Assembly: GCA_024229115.1 (NCBI GenBank)
Contig: JAAEST010000103.1
Location: 186,001-250,000 of the forward strand
Length of the DNA: 64,000 nucleotides
Direction of reading: 5' to 3'
Origin: Oligoflexia bacterium
GTDB lineage: Bacteria; Bdellovibrionota; Bacteriovoracia; Bacteriovoracales; Bacteriovoracaceae
Part shown: piece after piece, positions 54,101 to 62,213 of the stretch
Layout of the letters: every line of letters begins with the position of its first letter
Numbering within the stretch: position 1 is the stretch's first letter
Translations under genes and position numbers: made by a program
The notes under the pieces: model-generated
What the model was told of the DNA's origin: nothing
The model's database searches: none
The model's input: only the letters and a program-made list of their open reading frames with translations

Positions 54101-54278
54101 GGAACGCCGCTTGAAACATAGAAGGTGTTCTGGGGTAGTGTCACGACCTCAGATGTGGAACGTTTGTTAGGTGGCGTGCCCTTCCAGCATCACTTTTCAG
54201 TTAAGCTTTCAGAAATGGAAGTTTCCTATGATGCAATTCTTCCACAGGAGCCCGAGGGGGTTCCTGTGGTCTTTTTTT
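54101..54278 (+). ncRNA. Candidate structured RNA or leader, unidentified
   Basis: The 332-bp stretch 54001-54332 has no gene. It ends in a strong forward terminator though no forward CDS precedes it, so some forward transcript must exist. Foldable elements precede it: GAACGCC/GGTGTTC (54102-54108 with 54124-54130), CTGGGGT/ACCTCAG (54130-54136 with 54146-54152, one G-U) and GCATCA/TGATGC (about 54187 and 54229). I cannot match it to 6S, SRP, tmRNA or RNase P RNA. It could also be an attenuating leader of the gene at 54333. The 5' end is uncertain. Confidence 0.45.
54242..54278 (+). terminator. Very strong Rho-independent terminator
   Basis: A 12-bp stem (54242-54253 with 54258-54269, one G-U), tetraloop GAGG, then TCTTTTTTT. 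It is the strongest hairpin seen in the window. Confidence 0.93.
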
Positions 54279-54332
54279 AAAAAATAGATATTTTTTCTTT
54301 ACGGTCTGTCTAGCTCCTGCTTTCATATCCTC

Positions 54333-54614
54333 ATGAAAAATTTACGAATATTATTATTGTTGTCTTTGATGACTTCAAATATTAGTGCCGGAGTGGTTTC
54401 GGACTTTATTTCTGAAGTTAAGAATCAATGTTCATCATCAAATTCATTACTGGTAAAGAAGGCCATGCTTGAACTACTTGGTGGAGATAATTCCTGTGAA
54501 GGAACTTTCTCTAAAAAAGTATTATCTAAATGTAATGAAATTAACTGTGAACAATTAAACGAAATTCTAACAACCATTAAATCAAAATATGATGGTTCGG
54601 TAATTGGTAGGTAG
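54333..54614 (+). CDS. Small exported Cys-containing protein, unknown
   Basis: A 93-residue protein with a signal peptide (MKNLRILLLLSLMTSNISAG). The mature part has four cysteines (QCSSS, NSCEG, SKCNE, INCEQ), which probably form two disulphides. No ribosome site is obvious. It overlaps the leader of the barrel gene and is probably co-transcribed with it. No family recognised. Confidence 0.55.
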   Translation: MKNLRILLLLSLMTSNISAGVVSDFISEVKNQCSSSNSLLVKKAMLELLGGDNSCEGTFSKKVLSKCNEINCEQLNEILTTIKSKYDGSVIGR

Positions 54615-54618
54615 TGTG

Positions 54619-56061
54619 ATGAAAGCAATGAATCTATTAGTACTAGTATTTACCTTATTTTCTATAAACTTAGTCTCGGCTGAAACAAGTCTTAATTCTC
54701 TTGATGAGAGATTAACTGACCTTGAGCTTAAGAGTATCACTGATCGTATTAAGACGGATATGGAACTCTCTTCTTTCTATGGAAATATTCAAGAAAAGAA
54801 CAGCACAGTCAAAGATGGGGAAGCAACTCATAAAATTACGAAGAACACTTTTAAAATTGGTTTTTCCGGTGAAGTGAATAAGGAAGTAAAACTTTATTCT
54901 TCATTTGCCGTTAATCATTTAGGTAATGATGATTTTCAAACAAATAAAACTCCATCTTTTGAAAGAACAGAAGGTGAGTCAGGGAGCCGTGTTCTTTTAA
55001 GATCAGCTTACTTTGATTATCGTCCAAACAGAGGGCCAGTAATCTTAACTATGGGTCGTCTTCCAACGACAAATGGTCCACCTGAGCATATGAGAAGTTC
55101 TCGTTCTAGACAGGGAACTTATCCAGTAACAAACTATTCACTACCACTTGATGGTGCAGCTTTAACTGTTGATTGGCATAATATGCTTAAAACTAATTTC
55201 TCTTTAATTACGAGAACAGTTTATACAGTTGGTTCTGGTAATTATGATGCTGATCCTAATGAAGGAACAAGAATTGATCCAAAGAGACCAACTGAAGTAA
55301 CAGATAGTTCTGTTGGCTTTTCTCAAATGCTTGAGATTGAAAATAGATTTTCAAAAGGTCAAAGGCTACTCTTTATCGCTCAATATTCTCACTATGACTT
55401 TTCAGCTTTTAGGTCAGCTGTTACTCAAGGGGGAATTCTTGAAAGTGCTGCTCAATCAAACTCTACATTAGCTGCTTTAATGGCCGCTAACGGAGGGGAA
55501 GATTTCAACACTTATAGATTACTGGCAGATAATAAAGATATGGTGAAAGTAAGAATTGCGACTCTTTATTCTGAATTCCAAAATATGTTTGGAACTCGTT
55601 TTGATTCTTATCTAAGTTATACTCGTTCAGTTACTGATCCAAGAGCAAATATTAAGGCAAGAGTTCTTGCTTCTAATAATACCAACGCAACTCTTCAAGC
55701 ACTCTATCCAGTTGGGACAGAGATTAATCTTGGCGGTTTCTTAAGAAGTGAAAGAGCGGAAGGAAATCGTTACTTACTTGGTGCTCGTTATAAGTTTAAA
55801 AAATTAGATGTTGGTCTTGAATACGTGACGTCTACTGGATATGCGATTCAAACCGATCTTTACTCTGATGACTTTCTTCATTTTGGTTCTTACCCAGGAG
55901 ATATTTATCATGGGTATGCTAATTATCACCTAGGAAAGAACTTTACTCTAAGAGCTGGTCATTTCTCAGTTGAGCACTATGCTGTTACTCGCTCTGTAAC
56001 AACAAGTGACTATTTTGGTCGTGTTCACGCCAGCTATTTAGGTTTCAACGTTTCACTATAA
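54619..56061 (+). CDS. Outer-membrane beta-barrel protein (DUF3373-like)
   Basis: I place the start at ATG 54619 (longer in-frame starts lie within the previous gene). A signal peptide is followed by a short coiled coil (SLNSLDERLTDLELKSITDRI) and then alternating amphipathic strands to the end, closing with YFGRVHASYLGFNVSL, which has the terminal hydrophobic-strand pattern of outer-membrane barrels. The GRLPTTNGPPEHMR segment resembles the DUF3373 porin-like family. It is probably a 480-residue channel or surface protein. Substrate unknown. Confidence 0.75.
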   Translation: MKAMNLLVLVFTLFSINLVSAETSLNSLDERLTDLELKSITDRIKTDMELSSFYGNIQEKNSTVKDGEATHKITKNTFKIGFSGEVNKEVKLYSSFAVNHLGNDDFQTNKTPSFERTEGESGSRVLLRSAYFDYRPNRGPVILTMGRLPTTNGPPEHMRSSRSRQGTYPVTNYSLPLDGAALTVDWHNMLKTNFSLITRTVYTVGSGNYDADPNEGTRIDPKRPTEVTDSSVGFSQMLEIENRFSKGQRLLFIAQYSHYDFSAFRSAVTQGGILESAAQSNSTLAALMAANGGEDFNTYRLLADNKDMVKVRIATLYSEFQNMFGTRFDSYLSYTRSVTDPRANIKARVLASNNTNATLQALYPVGTEINLGGFLRSERAEGNRYLLGARYKFKKLDVGLEYVTSTGYAIQTDLYSDDFLHFGSYPGDIYHGYANYHLGKNFTLRAGHFSVEHYAVTRSVTTSDYFGRVHASYLGFNVSL

Positions 56062-56175
56062 TTTTGAAAGGCTTCTCAAGTGTCTAAAAAGACGTTTGAG
56101 AAGCTCTCTTGAAGACTTTTCCCCCTTATTTTCATGCCTCTTTTCAAGCTAAAATAGAGTAAGCAAGGAGGAGCT

Positions 56176-56634
56176 GTGTCTTATCAAAAACGTACATCAA
56201 AGCCAGATTTTAGACCTTATCGTTATAAGAATGCCGCGATGGAGTTCTATTGTCCTTTGTGTAGGGTTCCCCGAGCGATAACAGTTTCTCATCGTTTAAC
56301 TGCTAAGAACTATATTCAAATTATTCTTCTCACTGTTGTGACGGCAGCATCTCTTTGGCCAGTAATGGATGGAAGAGGTGTCTTTAGTTTCTTCATCTAT
56401 CTTGGAGCTTTTGAAGGGGCCAGACGTATCCTTTTCAGAAAGGAAGTTTCTTGTCCTCACTGCGGATTTGATGCGGGTTGGTATAAAAAAGATGTGAAAG
56501 TTGCTAGAAGACTTGTCTCTGAATTCTGGCAAGATAAGGGGGGTGATGAGCAAGCCGAAGAAAGTGAACATTCATCCCAACTCGCTGGAAGTCAGTCAAA
56601 TAATGACTATCCTGAGTCTAACTTAACTGCGTAG
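56176..56634 (+). CDS. Zinc-ribbon membrane protein, unknown
   Basis: A 152-residue protein starting at GTG after AAGGAGGAG. A CPLC pair (about 19-22) and a CPHCG pair (about 94-98) flank two membrane helices (about 40-75), so the four cysteines of one zinc ribbon would come together on the same side of the membrane. The C-terminal 40 residues are acidic and polar. No family recognised. Confidence 0.75.
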   Translation: MSYQKRTSKPDFRPYRYKNAAMEFYCPLCRVPRAITVSHRLTAKNYIQIILLTVVTAASLWPVMDGRGVFSFFIYLGAFEGARRILFRKEVSCPHCGFDAGWYKKDVKVARRLVSEFWQDKGGDEQAEESEHSSQLAGSQSNNDYPESNLTA

Positions 56635-56791
56635 ATTCCTTCCCTTTTTGATATTTCTTACACTTAGAATTATGGCTTTTTGAGTCAGGCCTGCACTGTT
56701 GTCTTCGAGTATTACAGTGGAAAAGTCAGAAATTCTTACTTTAATTTTTGGCCTTTGCTTAGTATGTTCATAGTACAAATCAACAGGCAGT

Positions 56792-56824
56792 AATAAGAGA
56801 ATTTTAAAGATGGTTTCTCTTATT
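56792..56824 (+). other. Perfect 10-bp inverted repeat in ssb leader
   Basis: AATAAGAGAA (56792-56801) and TTCTCTTATT (56815-56824) are exact complements with a 13-nt loop, ending 25 bases before the ssb ATG. No T run follows, so it is not a terminator. It may be an RNA hairpin or a protein-binding site controlling ssb. Confidence 0.6.
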
Positions 56825-56849
56825 TAAGCACACACAAGGAGACACTCGA

Positions 56850-57308
56850 ATGAGTATTAACAAAGTAATTTTAATTGGTAGATTAGGTCAGGACCCAGAG
56901 CTTAAGTACACACCAGGTGGAACAGCTGTTGCAAACTTTTCAGTAGCAACTTCTGAATCATGGGCTGACAAGAGTGGACAAAAACAAGAAAAAACTGAAT
57001 GGCATAGAATTGTTGTTTGGGGAAAGCTTGCTGAACTTTGTAACCAATATCTTGCTAAAGGAAGACAAGCTTTTATCGAAGGTTCTCTTCAAACAAGATC
57101 ATGGGAAGATCAGCAAGGTCAAAAGAAATATACAACTGAGATTGTTGCTAAGAATATTCAATTTCTTGGTGGTCAAGCAACTCAGGGAGCTGGGAATTAT
57201 CAACAGCAACAAGCTCCAGCTCAGGGAGCAATGAATGAAAGTGTAATGAATCAAGATTACGATATCTCAACTGATTCAAACTTTACTTCAGATGATATCC
57301 CTTTCTAG
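56850..57308 (+). CDS. ssb: Single-stranded DNA-binding protein
   Basis: A 152-residue SSB: OB fold from residue 1 ([72 protein letters not shown]) to about 108, a Gln/Ala-rich linker, and the acidic tip ending DDIPF that binds repair and replication partners, including RecO. AAGGAG precedes the ATG. Confidence 0.97.
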   Translation: MSINKVILIGRLGQDPELKYTPGGTAVANFSVATSESWADKSGQKQEKTEWHRIVVWGKLAELCNQYLAKGRQAFIEGSLQTRSWEDQQGQKKYTTEIVAKNIQFLGGQATQGAGNYQQQQAPAQGAMNESVMNQDYDISTDSNFTSDDIPF

Positions 57309-57345
57309 AAATTACTAGAAATTTGAAATAAATTGAAAAGAAATG

Positions 57346-57372
57346 AAGGCCAGGCAATTTGCTTGGCCTTTA
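57346..57372 (+). terminator. Probable terminator of ssb
   Basis: An 11-bp stem (57346-57356 with 57360-57370, one G-U) with a 3-nt loop. The T run is short (TTTAT), so termination may be partial. Confidence 0.6.
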
Positions 57373-57439
57373 TGTATGTAAAAACAATAGTTTACCATAA
57401 GTATGCTAGAATATAAGCCTTGATAATCTCTTCTTAACT

Positions 57440-57447
57440 GCCGATAA
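57440..57447 (+). promoter_or_regulatory. GCCGATAA, sigma28-like -10 box before HD-GYP gene
   Basis: An exact match to the flagellar-sigma (FliA) -10 consensus, 15 bases before the ATG at 57463. The expected TAAA -35 is weak (TGATAATC at 57421). It may be a FliA promoter or coincidence. Confidence 0.25.
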
Positions 57448-57462
57448 GTTAGAAGGTGTATT

Positions 57463-58641
57463 ATGGTAAAAAACTTAGGTAGCGAAAGCTTTTTTTCAAT
57501 TTCATTTGAATTAGTCTTAACTGAGGCTTCGCTTCCTTACGATCTCTATATTAATTCTTCAACACATGAAACAAGAGAGAAGTTTGTAAAAATCTTTGCT
57601 GCAGGTAATACGTTATCTGAAAGTGACTTAGCCGATTTTAAAACTAAATATTTTCAACTCTATGTTTTGGAAACTCAAAGAGATTTATATTTAAAGAGTT
57701 TAGTAAAAAATGAAAATGCTTCTGATACTCAGAAAGCTGAGGTGATCAAAGATAGTGCGATTGTTTATTTAGATCGAATTTTTGATGAGGATAAAGAATT
57801 TACGAATGAAGTTCTAGAGGAAACAATTGAGGGATGTCGGGAATCTGTTGAGTCAATGGTAGAAGTGATCAAAGGTTACGACATTAGTGAAGTGCAAGGG
57901 CTCATTGCAAATTTAAGTTTTCACGATTTTTATACTTATGACCATTCGATAAATGTGTCGATGTACTCAATATCTATTTTTCAAGCTTTAAAACCTAATG
58001 CTTCTAAAGCAGAGTTAGTGATTGCTGGAATGGGTGGCTTACTTCATGATTTAGGAAAGGTTAAGATCTCAACTAAGATTATAAATAACCCTGGAAAGTT
58101 AAGTGAAGAGGACTTCTCTGTGATTAAAAAGCATCCTGAGTATGGACATGAGTTGATGGAGAGCCATTGCGAAAGCTGTAGTGGAGAAGGAGAAGTCGAC
58201 TTTGAAATTATCAAAAGAGTAATTCTAGAACATCACGAAAATTATAATGGAACTGGTTATCCTTATGGGCTTAAGGGCGATGACATCCATGTCTTCGCTA
58301 GAATTACGGCCATTGCTGACTTTTACGATGCCATTACGACGAAAAGAAGTTATCACGAAGTTCTTTCAACTGAAGATGCTATTCAGGTTATGTCTCGCTC
58401 GGTGGGAAGAAAGATAGATCCTAAGCTTTTCGAAATCTTTACCCAGAATGTTTCCAATGTTCTGATGAAAGGAAAAGTTAATCAAGAACTACCTGATGAG
58501 TTTGATCCTTGTCAGCCGCATAATGTATTACCTCTACGTAAGCCTCAGGCCAAAGTTCAAAGAGATGATTTTTTGAAGAAGGATGAAGATAACTTTGGAA
58601 AGGTAAAAGTTTCTCAAGGTCGTAAGAAAAAGCCGGCTTAA
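57463..58641 (+). CDS. HD-GYP c-di-GMP phosphodiesterase
   Basis: A 392-residue protein. The N-terminal 145 residues are a helical domain I do not recognise. The HD-GYP domain has HSINVSMYS, H195-D196-L-G-K and HHENYNGTGYP with GYP at 265-267, all intact. HD-GYP enzymes degrade c-di-GMP (or related cyclic dinucleotides), affecting motility and attachment. There is no receiver domain, so the input signal is through the N-terminus. The tail is Lys-rich. Confidence 0.92.
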   Translation: MVKNLGSESFFSISFELVLTEASLPYDLYINSSTHETREKFVKIFAAGNTLSESDLADFKTKYFQLYVLETQRDLYLKSLVKNENASDTQKAEVIKDSAIVYLDRIFDEDKEFTNEVLEETIEGCRESVESMVEVIKGYDISEVQGLIANLSFHDFYTYDHSINVSMYSISIFQALKPNASKAELVIAGMGGLLHDLGKVKISTKIINNPGKLSEEDFSVIKKHPEYGHELMESHCESCSGEGEVDFEIIKRVILEHHENYNGTGYPYGLKGDDIHVFARITAIADFYDAITTKRSYHEVLSTEDAIQVMSRSVGRKIDPKLFEIFTQNVSNVLMKGKVNQELPDEFDPCQPHNVLPLRKPQAKVQRDDFLKKDEDNFGKVKVSQGRKKKPA

Positions 58642-58648
58642 TTTCTAT

Positions 58649-59794
58649 TTAGATATCAAGTGCTCTAATTAATTCTCTAATATGGTCTTTAGTATTAAAG
58701 ATATGGAAGCTTAAGCGAATATTTCCTTGGCGAATACTCACATCAACATTTCTAAACTTTAACTCTCTTTCAAGAGTGAGTGGATTATTGTGATTTGTCT
58801 TTAAGCAAAGGATATTGGCCATATTATTTTTTGGCGTTATCACTTCATATTTTGATTTAGGAAAATTATCTAAGAAGTAATCTCTTAACTCTTCATTATG
58901 TTGTTGAATCGTCTCTAATCCTACTTCGCTTAAGAACTCGATCCCCCCTTCTAAACAGCTCATGGTTAGCATATTAGAAGCCTGACCACGATCGTATTTT
59001 CGTGCTCCAGGGAGAGTGTCAGTAGTATAATCAAGTAGGTTGTAAACGACTTTGCTATTTGGAGATGTAATCCAATTAGCGCGAGGATGTTTTACAAGGT
59101 CTAAGGCTTTTTGACTAAAATAACCAAAAGCATGACCATAAGGACCAAGCATCCATTTGTAGCTGCTACAAGCTAGGACATCAATATATTCTAGCTCTTC
59201 TTTGGTAATAGGTCTTCCACCTAAGCTTTGAGTGACATCAACGACAAAGAGAATATCTCTTTCACGACAAAGCTTTCCAATTTCTAAGATATCAACTTTC
59301 TTACCAGTATCAAAAGTCACATGGGAAACATTGAAGATCTTTGTATTCTTAGGAAGCTTTTTTTCTAACCATTCTCGAGTTGGTATAACTTCCTCTTCAA
59401 GATCAAGTAATTGAAAATCAACACCCCTTCTTTCTTTGGCAAGCATCCAAGGTAAAACGTTAGAAGGGTAGTCCTTGTTAATTGCACAAACAGCGTCGCC
59501 TTCTTTGAAATCATAACCATTGGCCACAATACTAATAATGTCAGATGTTGAAGCTTGATGTGTGATATTACTAGCACTACAACCAATCAGGCGAGAGAGT
59601 TGAACTCTTATACGTTCACTAATTCCCATCCACGTATTGTAATCGTAGAAGCTTGGATCGAGTTCTTTTTGAAGAGCTCGAGAAACTTTTTGTTTAGCAC
59701 GATAAGGGCTTGGACCAAAATAAGCAGAATTAAAAAAGATACTATCAAGATGATGATATTCTTTTTTAATGAGCTCTACAATTTCAGTCTTCAT
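58649..59794 (-). CDS. Class V aminotransferase-like PLP enzyme
   Basis: A 381-residue PLP enzyme of the SufS/IscS/kynureninase fold. Seen: substrate loop FFNSAYFGPSP, the Asp that pairs with the PLP nitrogen in VVDVTQSLGG (D186) and the Schiff-base Lys in ACSSYKWMLGPYG (K213). The only Cys near the usual desulfurase position lies in a different context, so cysteine desulfurase activity is not assured. It is transcribed in the same direction as, and just 5 bp downstream of, secG. Confidence 0.8.
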   Translation of the reverse strand: MKTEIVELIKKEYHHLDSIFFNSAYFGPSPYRAKQKVSRALQKELDPSFYDYNTWMGISERIRVQLSRLIGCSASNITHQASTSDIISIVANGYDFKEGDAVCAINKDYPSNVLPWMLAKERRGVDFQLLDLEEEVIPTREWLEKKLPKNTKIFNVSHVTFDTGKKVDILEIGKLCRERDILFVVDVTQSLGGRPITKEELEYIDVLACSSYKWMLGPYGHAFGYFSQKALDLVKHPRANWITSPNSKVVYNLLDYTTDTLPGARKYDRGQASNMLTMSCLEGGIEFLSEVGLETIQQHNEELRDYFLDNFPKSKYEVITPKNNMANILCLKTNHNNPLTLERELKFRNVDVSIRQGNIRLSFHIFNTKDHIRELIRALDI

Positions 59795-59799
59795 AGAGC

Positions 59800-60159
59800 T
59801 TACTTTTTAGTCTCAGCAGGAGCTGTTGTTGACGGCTTCGTTTCAGCTGGAACTGATTTCGCAGCATCTGTCGCATCCGAGTTTAACGGTCTCGACACAG
59901 GAGCCTCACCATCTAATAAAGAGCTTGAACTTTTATTTGATTGAATTCTTGCTAGGAAAATTGAATTTCCTAAAAAGATAACAGAAAGAAAAATTGTAAT
60001 TTTACTTAAGATATTCCCTTGTTGATTTCCAGTGAAAACGCTATCAGCTCCTCCACCTTGCATTAGACCTGCTTCGGCACCTTTACCAAATTGAAGAAGT
60101 ACTACAATGATAAGAAGTACAGATACAACAGCTTGAAGAATCATTAGGGTAGTAGTCAT
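59800..60159 (-). CDS. secG: Preprotein translocase subunit SecG
   Basis: A 119-residue protein with two membrane helices and the SecG loop LLQFGKGAEAGLMQGGGADSVFTGNQQGNILSKIT between them (helices about 5-22 and 52-70). The C-terminal 45 residues are a Pro/Ala/Thr-rich tail. It assists SecYE. It lies downstream of tpiA, as often in bacteria. Confidence 0.92.
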   Translation of the reverse strand: MTTTLMILQAVVSVLLIIVVLLQFGKGAEAGLMQGGGADSVFTGNQQGNILSKITIFLSVIFLGNSIFLARIQSNKSSSSLLDGEAPVSRPLNSDATDAAKSVPAETKPSTTAPAETKK

Positions 60160-60188
60160 TATTTATTTCCTTTAAATTACAAAATATT

Positions 60189-60216
60189 AGCTAGTTACAT
60201 TTATCAGATACTAGCT
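60189..60216. repeat. Inverted repeat between tpiA and secG
   Basis: AGCTAGT (60189-60195) and ACTAGCT (60210-60216) are exact complements with a 14-nt loop. No T run follows on either strand. It may be an operator or processing hairpin separating the two genes. Confidence 0.4.
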
Positions 60217-60253
60217 GGAAATGACAAGATTTTATCTACATATACACGTGATT

Positions 60254-61000
60254 TTAGATACTTGCAGCTTTACAAAGAGAGCTGAAGCTATCACCTTTAA
60301 GGCTGGCACCGCCAACGAGAGCCCCATCGATATTCTCTTGCCCTAGAAGCTCTTCAACATTTGCTGGCTTCACACTTCCACCATAGAGGATTGAGACTTT
60401 ATCAGCGTCCCAGTTAAGCTTTTCAGAAAGTATTTTACGAATAAACTCATGAGCACTATTGGCCTGATCAGGTGACGCCGTTTTTCCTGTACCGATTGCC
60501 CAAACTGGTTCGTAGGCGATCACAATATTTTTTTGAGAAGCATTAGCAAGACCTTTTACAAGTTGCTCTTCAATTACCGCTTCCATCTTTCCTGATTCTC
60601 TTTCTTCAAGAGTTTCTCCTAGGCAGAATACTGGAAGAAGACCTTCACTTTGAGCCTTTAAAACTTTTTGATTAATAAGTTCATCACTTTCGCCATAGAG
60701 GCTTCTTCTTTCTGAATGTCCGATAAGAGTGAAAGAAACACCTGACTCAAGAAGTGACTGAACAGCAAGTTCTCCAGTAAAAGCACCAAAGTCCTGTTCA
60801 CTACAATTTTGTGAACCAACTTTAATATTTGGAAATCTCTTTGAAGCTTTCATCATTCTTAGAATGTGAAGTGCCTGTGGAGCAATTCCCCAGTAACATG
60901 AAAATTCATTGGCATTATCAAGAGTGCTTAAGAAGTTATCAATATCCTCTAAGCTTTGGTTCATCTTCCAATTTCCTAACATGTATTTTGTTCTAGCCAT
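60254..61000 (-). CDS. tpiA: Triosephosphate isomerase
   Basis: A 248-residue TIM barrel with active-site residues N10/K12 (GNWKMN), H95 (LIGHSERR) and E164 (AYEPVWAIGTGK), and the loop GGSVKPAN at the phosphate site. It interconverts DHAP and glyceraldehyde-3-phosphate. It is third in gap-pgk-tpiA, 13 bp after pgk. Confidence 0.97.
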   Translation of the reverse strand: MARTKYMLGNWKMNQSLEDIDNFLSTLDNANEFSCYWGIAPQALHILRMMKASKRFPNIKVGSQNCSEQDFGAFTGELAVQSLLESGVSFTLIGHSERRSLYGESDELINQKVLKAQSEGLLPVFCLGETLEERESGKMEAVIEEQLVKGLANASQKNIVIAYEPVWAIGTGKTASPDQANSAHEFIRKILSEKLNWDADKVSILYGGSVKPANVEELLGQENIDGALVGGASLKGDSFSSLCKAASI

Positions 61001-61013
61001 TTTTAACCCTTAT

Positions 61014-62204
61014 TTAGATTCCAAACTTAAGAGCTTGGATACCTGGTAGTGTTCCATTTTCAATATATTCTAACGAAGCTCCACCACCAGTCGAGACATG
61101 AGAAATTTTATCTCCTAGGTTGGCTTTCTTGACAGCGGCAACACTATCCCCACCTCCTACTAGAGTGAAGGCGTCAGTTAATGTGGCTAGTGACTCAGCA
61201 ACGCCAAAGGTTCCTTTATTGTAGTCATCGTTCTCGAAAAGCCCCATTGGTCCATTCCATAGAACAGTTTTAGCAGTTGCGAGGTGTGACTTATAAAGAC
61301 TTAGAGTTTCTGGCCCAATATCTAATCCCATCATATTTTCAGGAATATTTTTTTCAGTAATTGTTGTCGGTTTCCCACCAAATTCTTCAGAAGCAAGATG
61401 GTCAACAGGAAGAACTATTTTTGAACTATTTGGTAGATTCATAATTTGCTTAGCAAGCTTAAGATCTTCATCAGCACAAAGGCTTGTTCCAACTTCTACA
61501 CCTTGTGACTTAAGAAAAGGGTAGGCCATCGCTCCACCAATAAGAAGTTTATCAACACTTACAAGTAATCTTTCGATAATTTTAATTTTGTCACTTACTT
61601 TAGCACCACCAACAATTCCAACAAATGGAGTAGCAGGCTTCTCAACAACTTTATTAAGAGCTTCTATTTCTTTTTGAATTAAGAAACCACCGTAGGCCTT
61701 ATTCTTAAAGAAAGCATTAATTTCATATGTTGAAGCATGCTTTCTATGAGCTGTTCCAAAAGCATCGTTTACATAAATGTCTGCGTAGCTCGCAAGTTTC
61801 TTTGCAAATTCATGATCATTAGCAGTTTCCTCTGGATGAAAACGAAGGTTCTGAAGAAGGATTACTTTTCCTTCATTAAATCCTAAATATGATTTGATTC
61901 CAGCATCAGTGCAACTCTCTGTTAGTACCACATCTTGCCCTAACTTTTCACTTAAGTAGGCGGCAACAGGCTCTAATGAAAATTCTGGCTTCGCTTCACC
62001 TTTTGGTCTTCCTAAGTGGCTCATTAAAATAAGTTTTGAAGCACCTTGATCAAGAATGTATTTGATCGTTTCTAAAGCGAGATCAACTCTTGTTGTATCA
62101 GTTATTTGAGTTTTGTCTTCTTTTGAAAGAGGCACGTTAAAATCAAAACGTGCGATGACTTTCTTATCTTCAAGTTGCGCTTCATTAATATATTTTAAGG
62201 CCAT
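61014..62204 (-). CDS. pgk: Phosphoglycerate kinase
   Basis: A 396-residue two-domain enzyme: RFDFNVP (residues 19-25), MSHLGRP, the hinge, and the ATP-domain motif VGGGDSVAAV with the STGGGASLE tail. It transfers phosphate from 1,3-bisphosphoglycerate to ADP in glycolysis. It lies 9 bp after gap. Confidence 0.97.
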   Translation of the reverse strand: MALKYINEAQLEDKKVIARFDFNVPLSKEDKTQITDTTRVDLALETIKYILDQGASKLILMSHLGRPKGEAKPEFSLEPVAAYLSEKLGQDVVLTESCTDAGIKSYLGFNEGKVILLQNLRFHPEETANDHEFAKKLASYADIYVNDAFGTAHRKHASTYEINAFFKNKAYGGFLIQKEIEALNKVVEKPATPFVGIVGGAKVSDKIKIIERLLVSVDKLLIGGAMAYPFLKSQGVEVGTSLCADEDLKLAKQIMNLPNSSKIVLPVDHLASEEFGGKPTTITEKNIPENMMGLDIGPETLSLYKSHLATAKTVLWNGPMGLFENDDYNKGTFGVAESLATLTDAFTLVGGGDSVAAVKKANLGDKISHVSTGGGASLEYIENGTLPGIQALKFGI

Positions 62205-62213
62205 TGAGATTTC

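Noticed and set aside
54101-54278. 6S RNA, SRP RNA or the c-di-GMP-binding merRNA of Bdellovibrio
   Set aside because: I could not find the conserved cores of these families, so I left the RNA unnamed.
60181-60253. Terminator after tpiA
   Set aside because: The inverted repeat at 60189-60216 has no T run in the direction of transcription.
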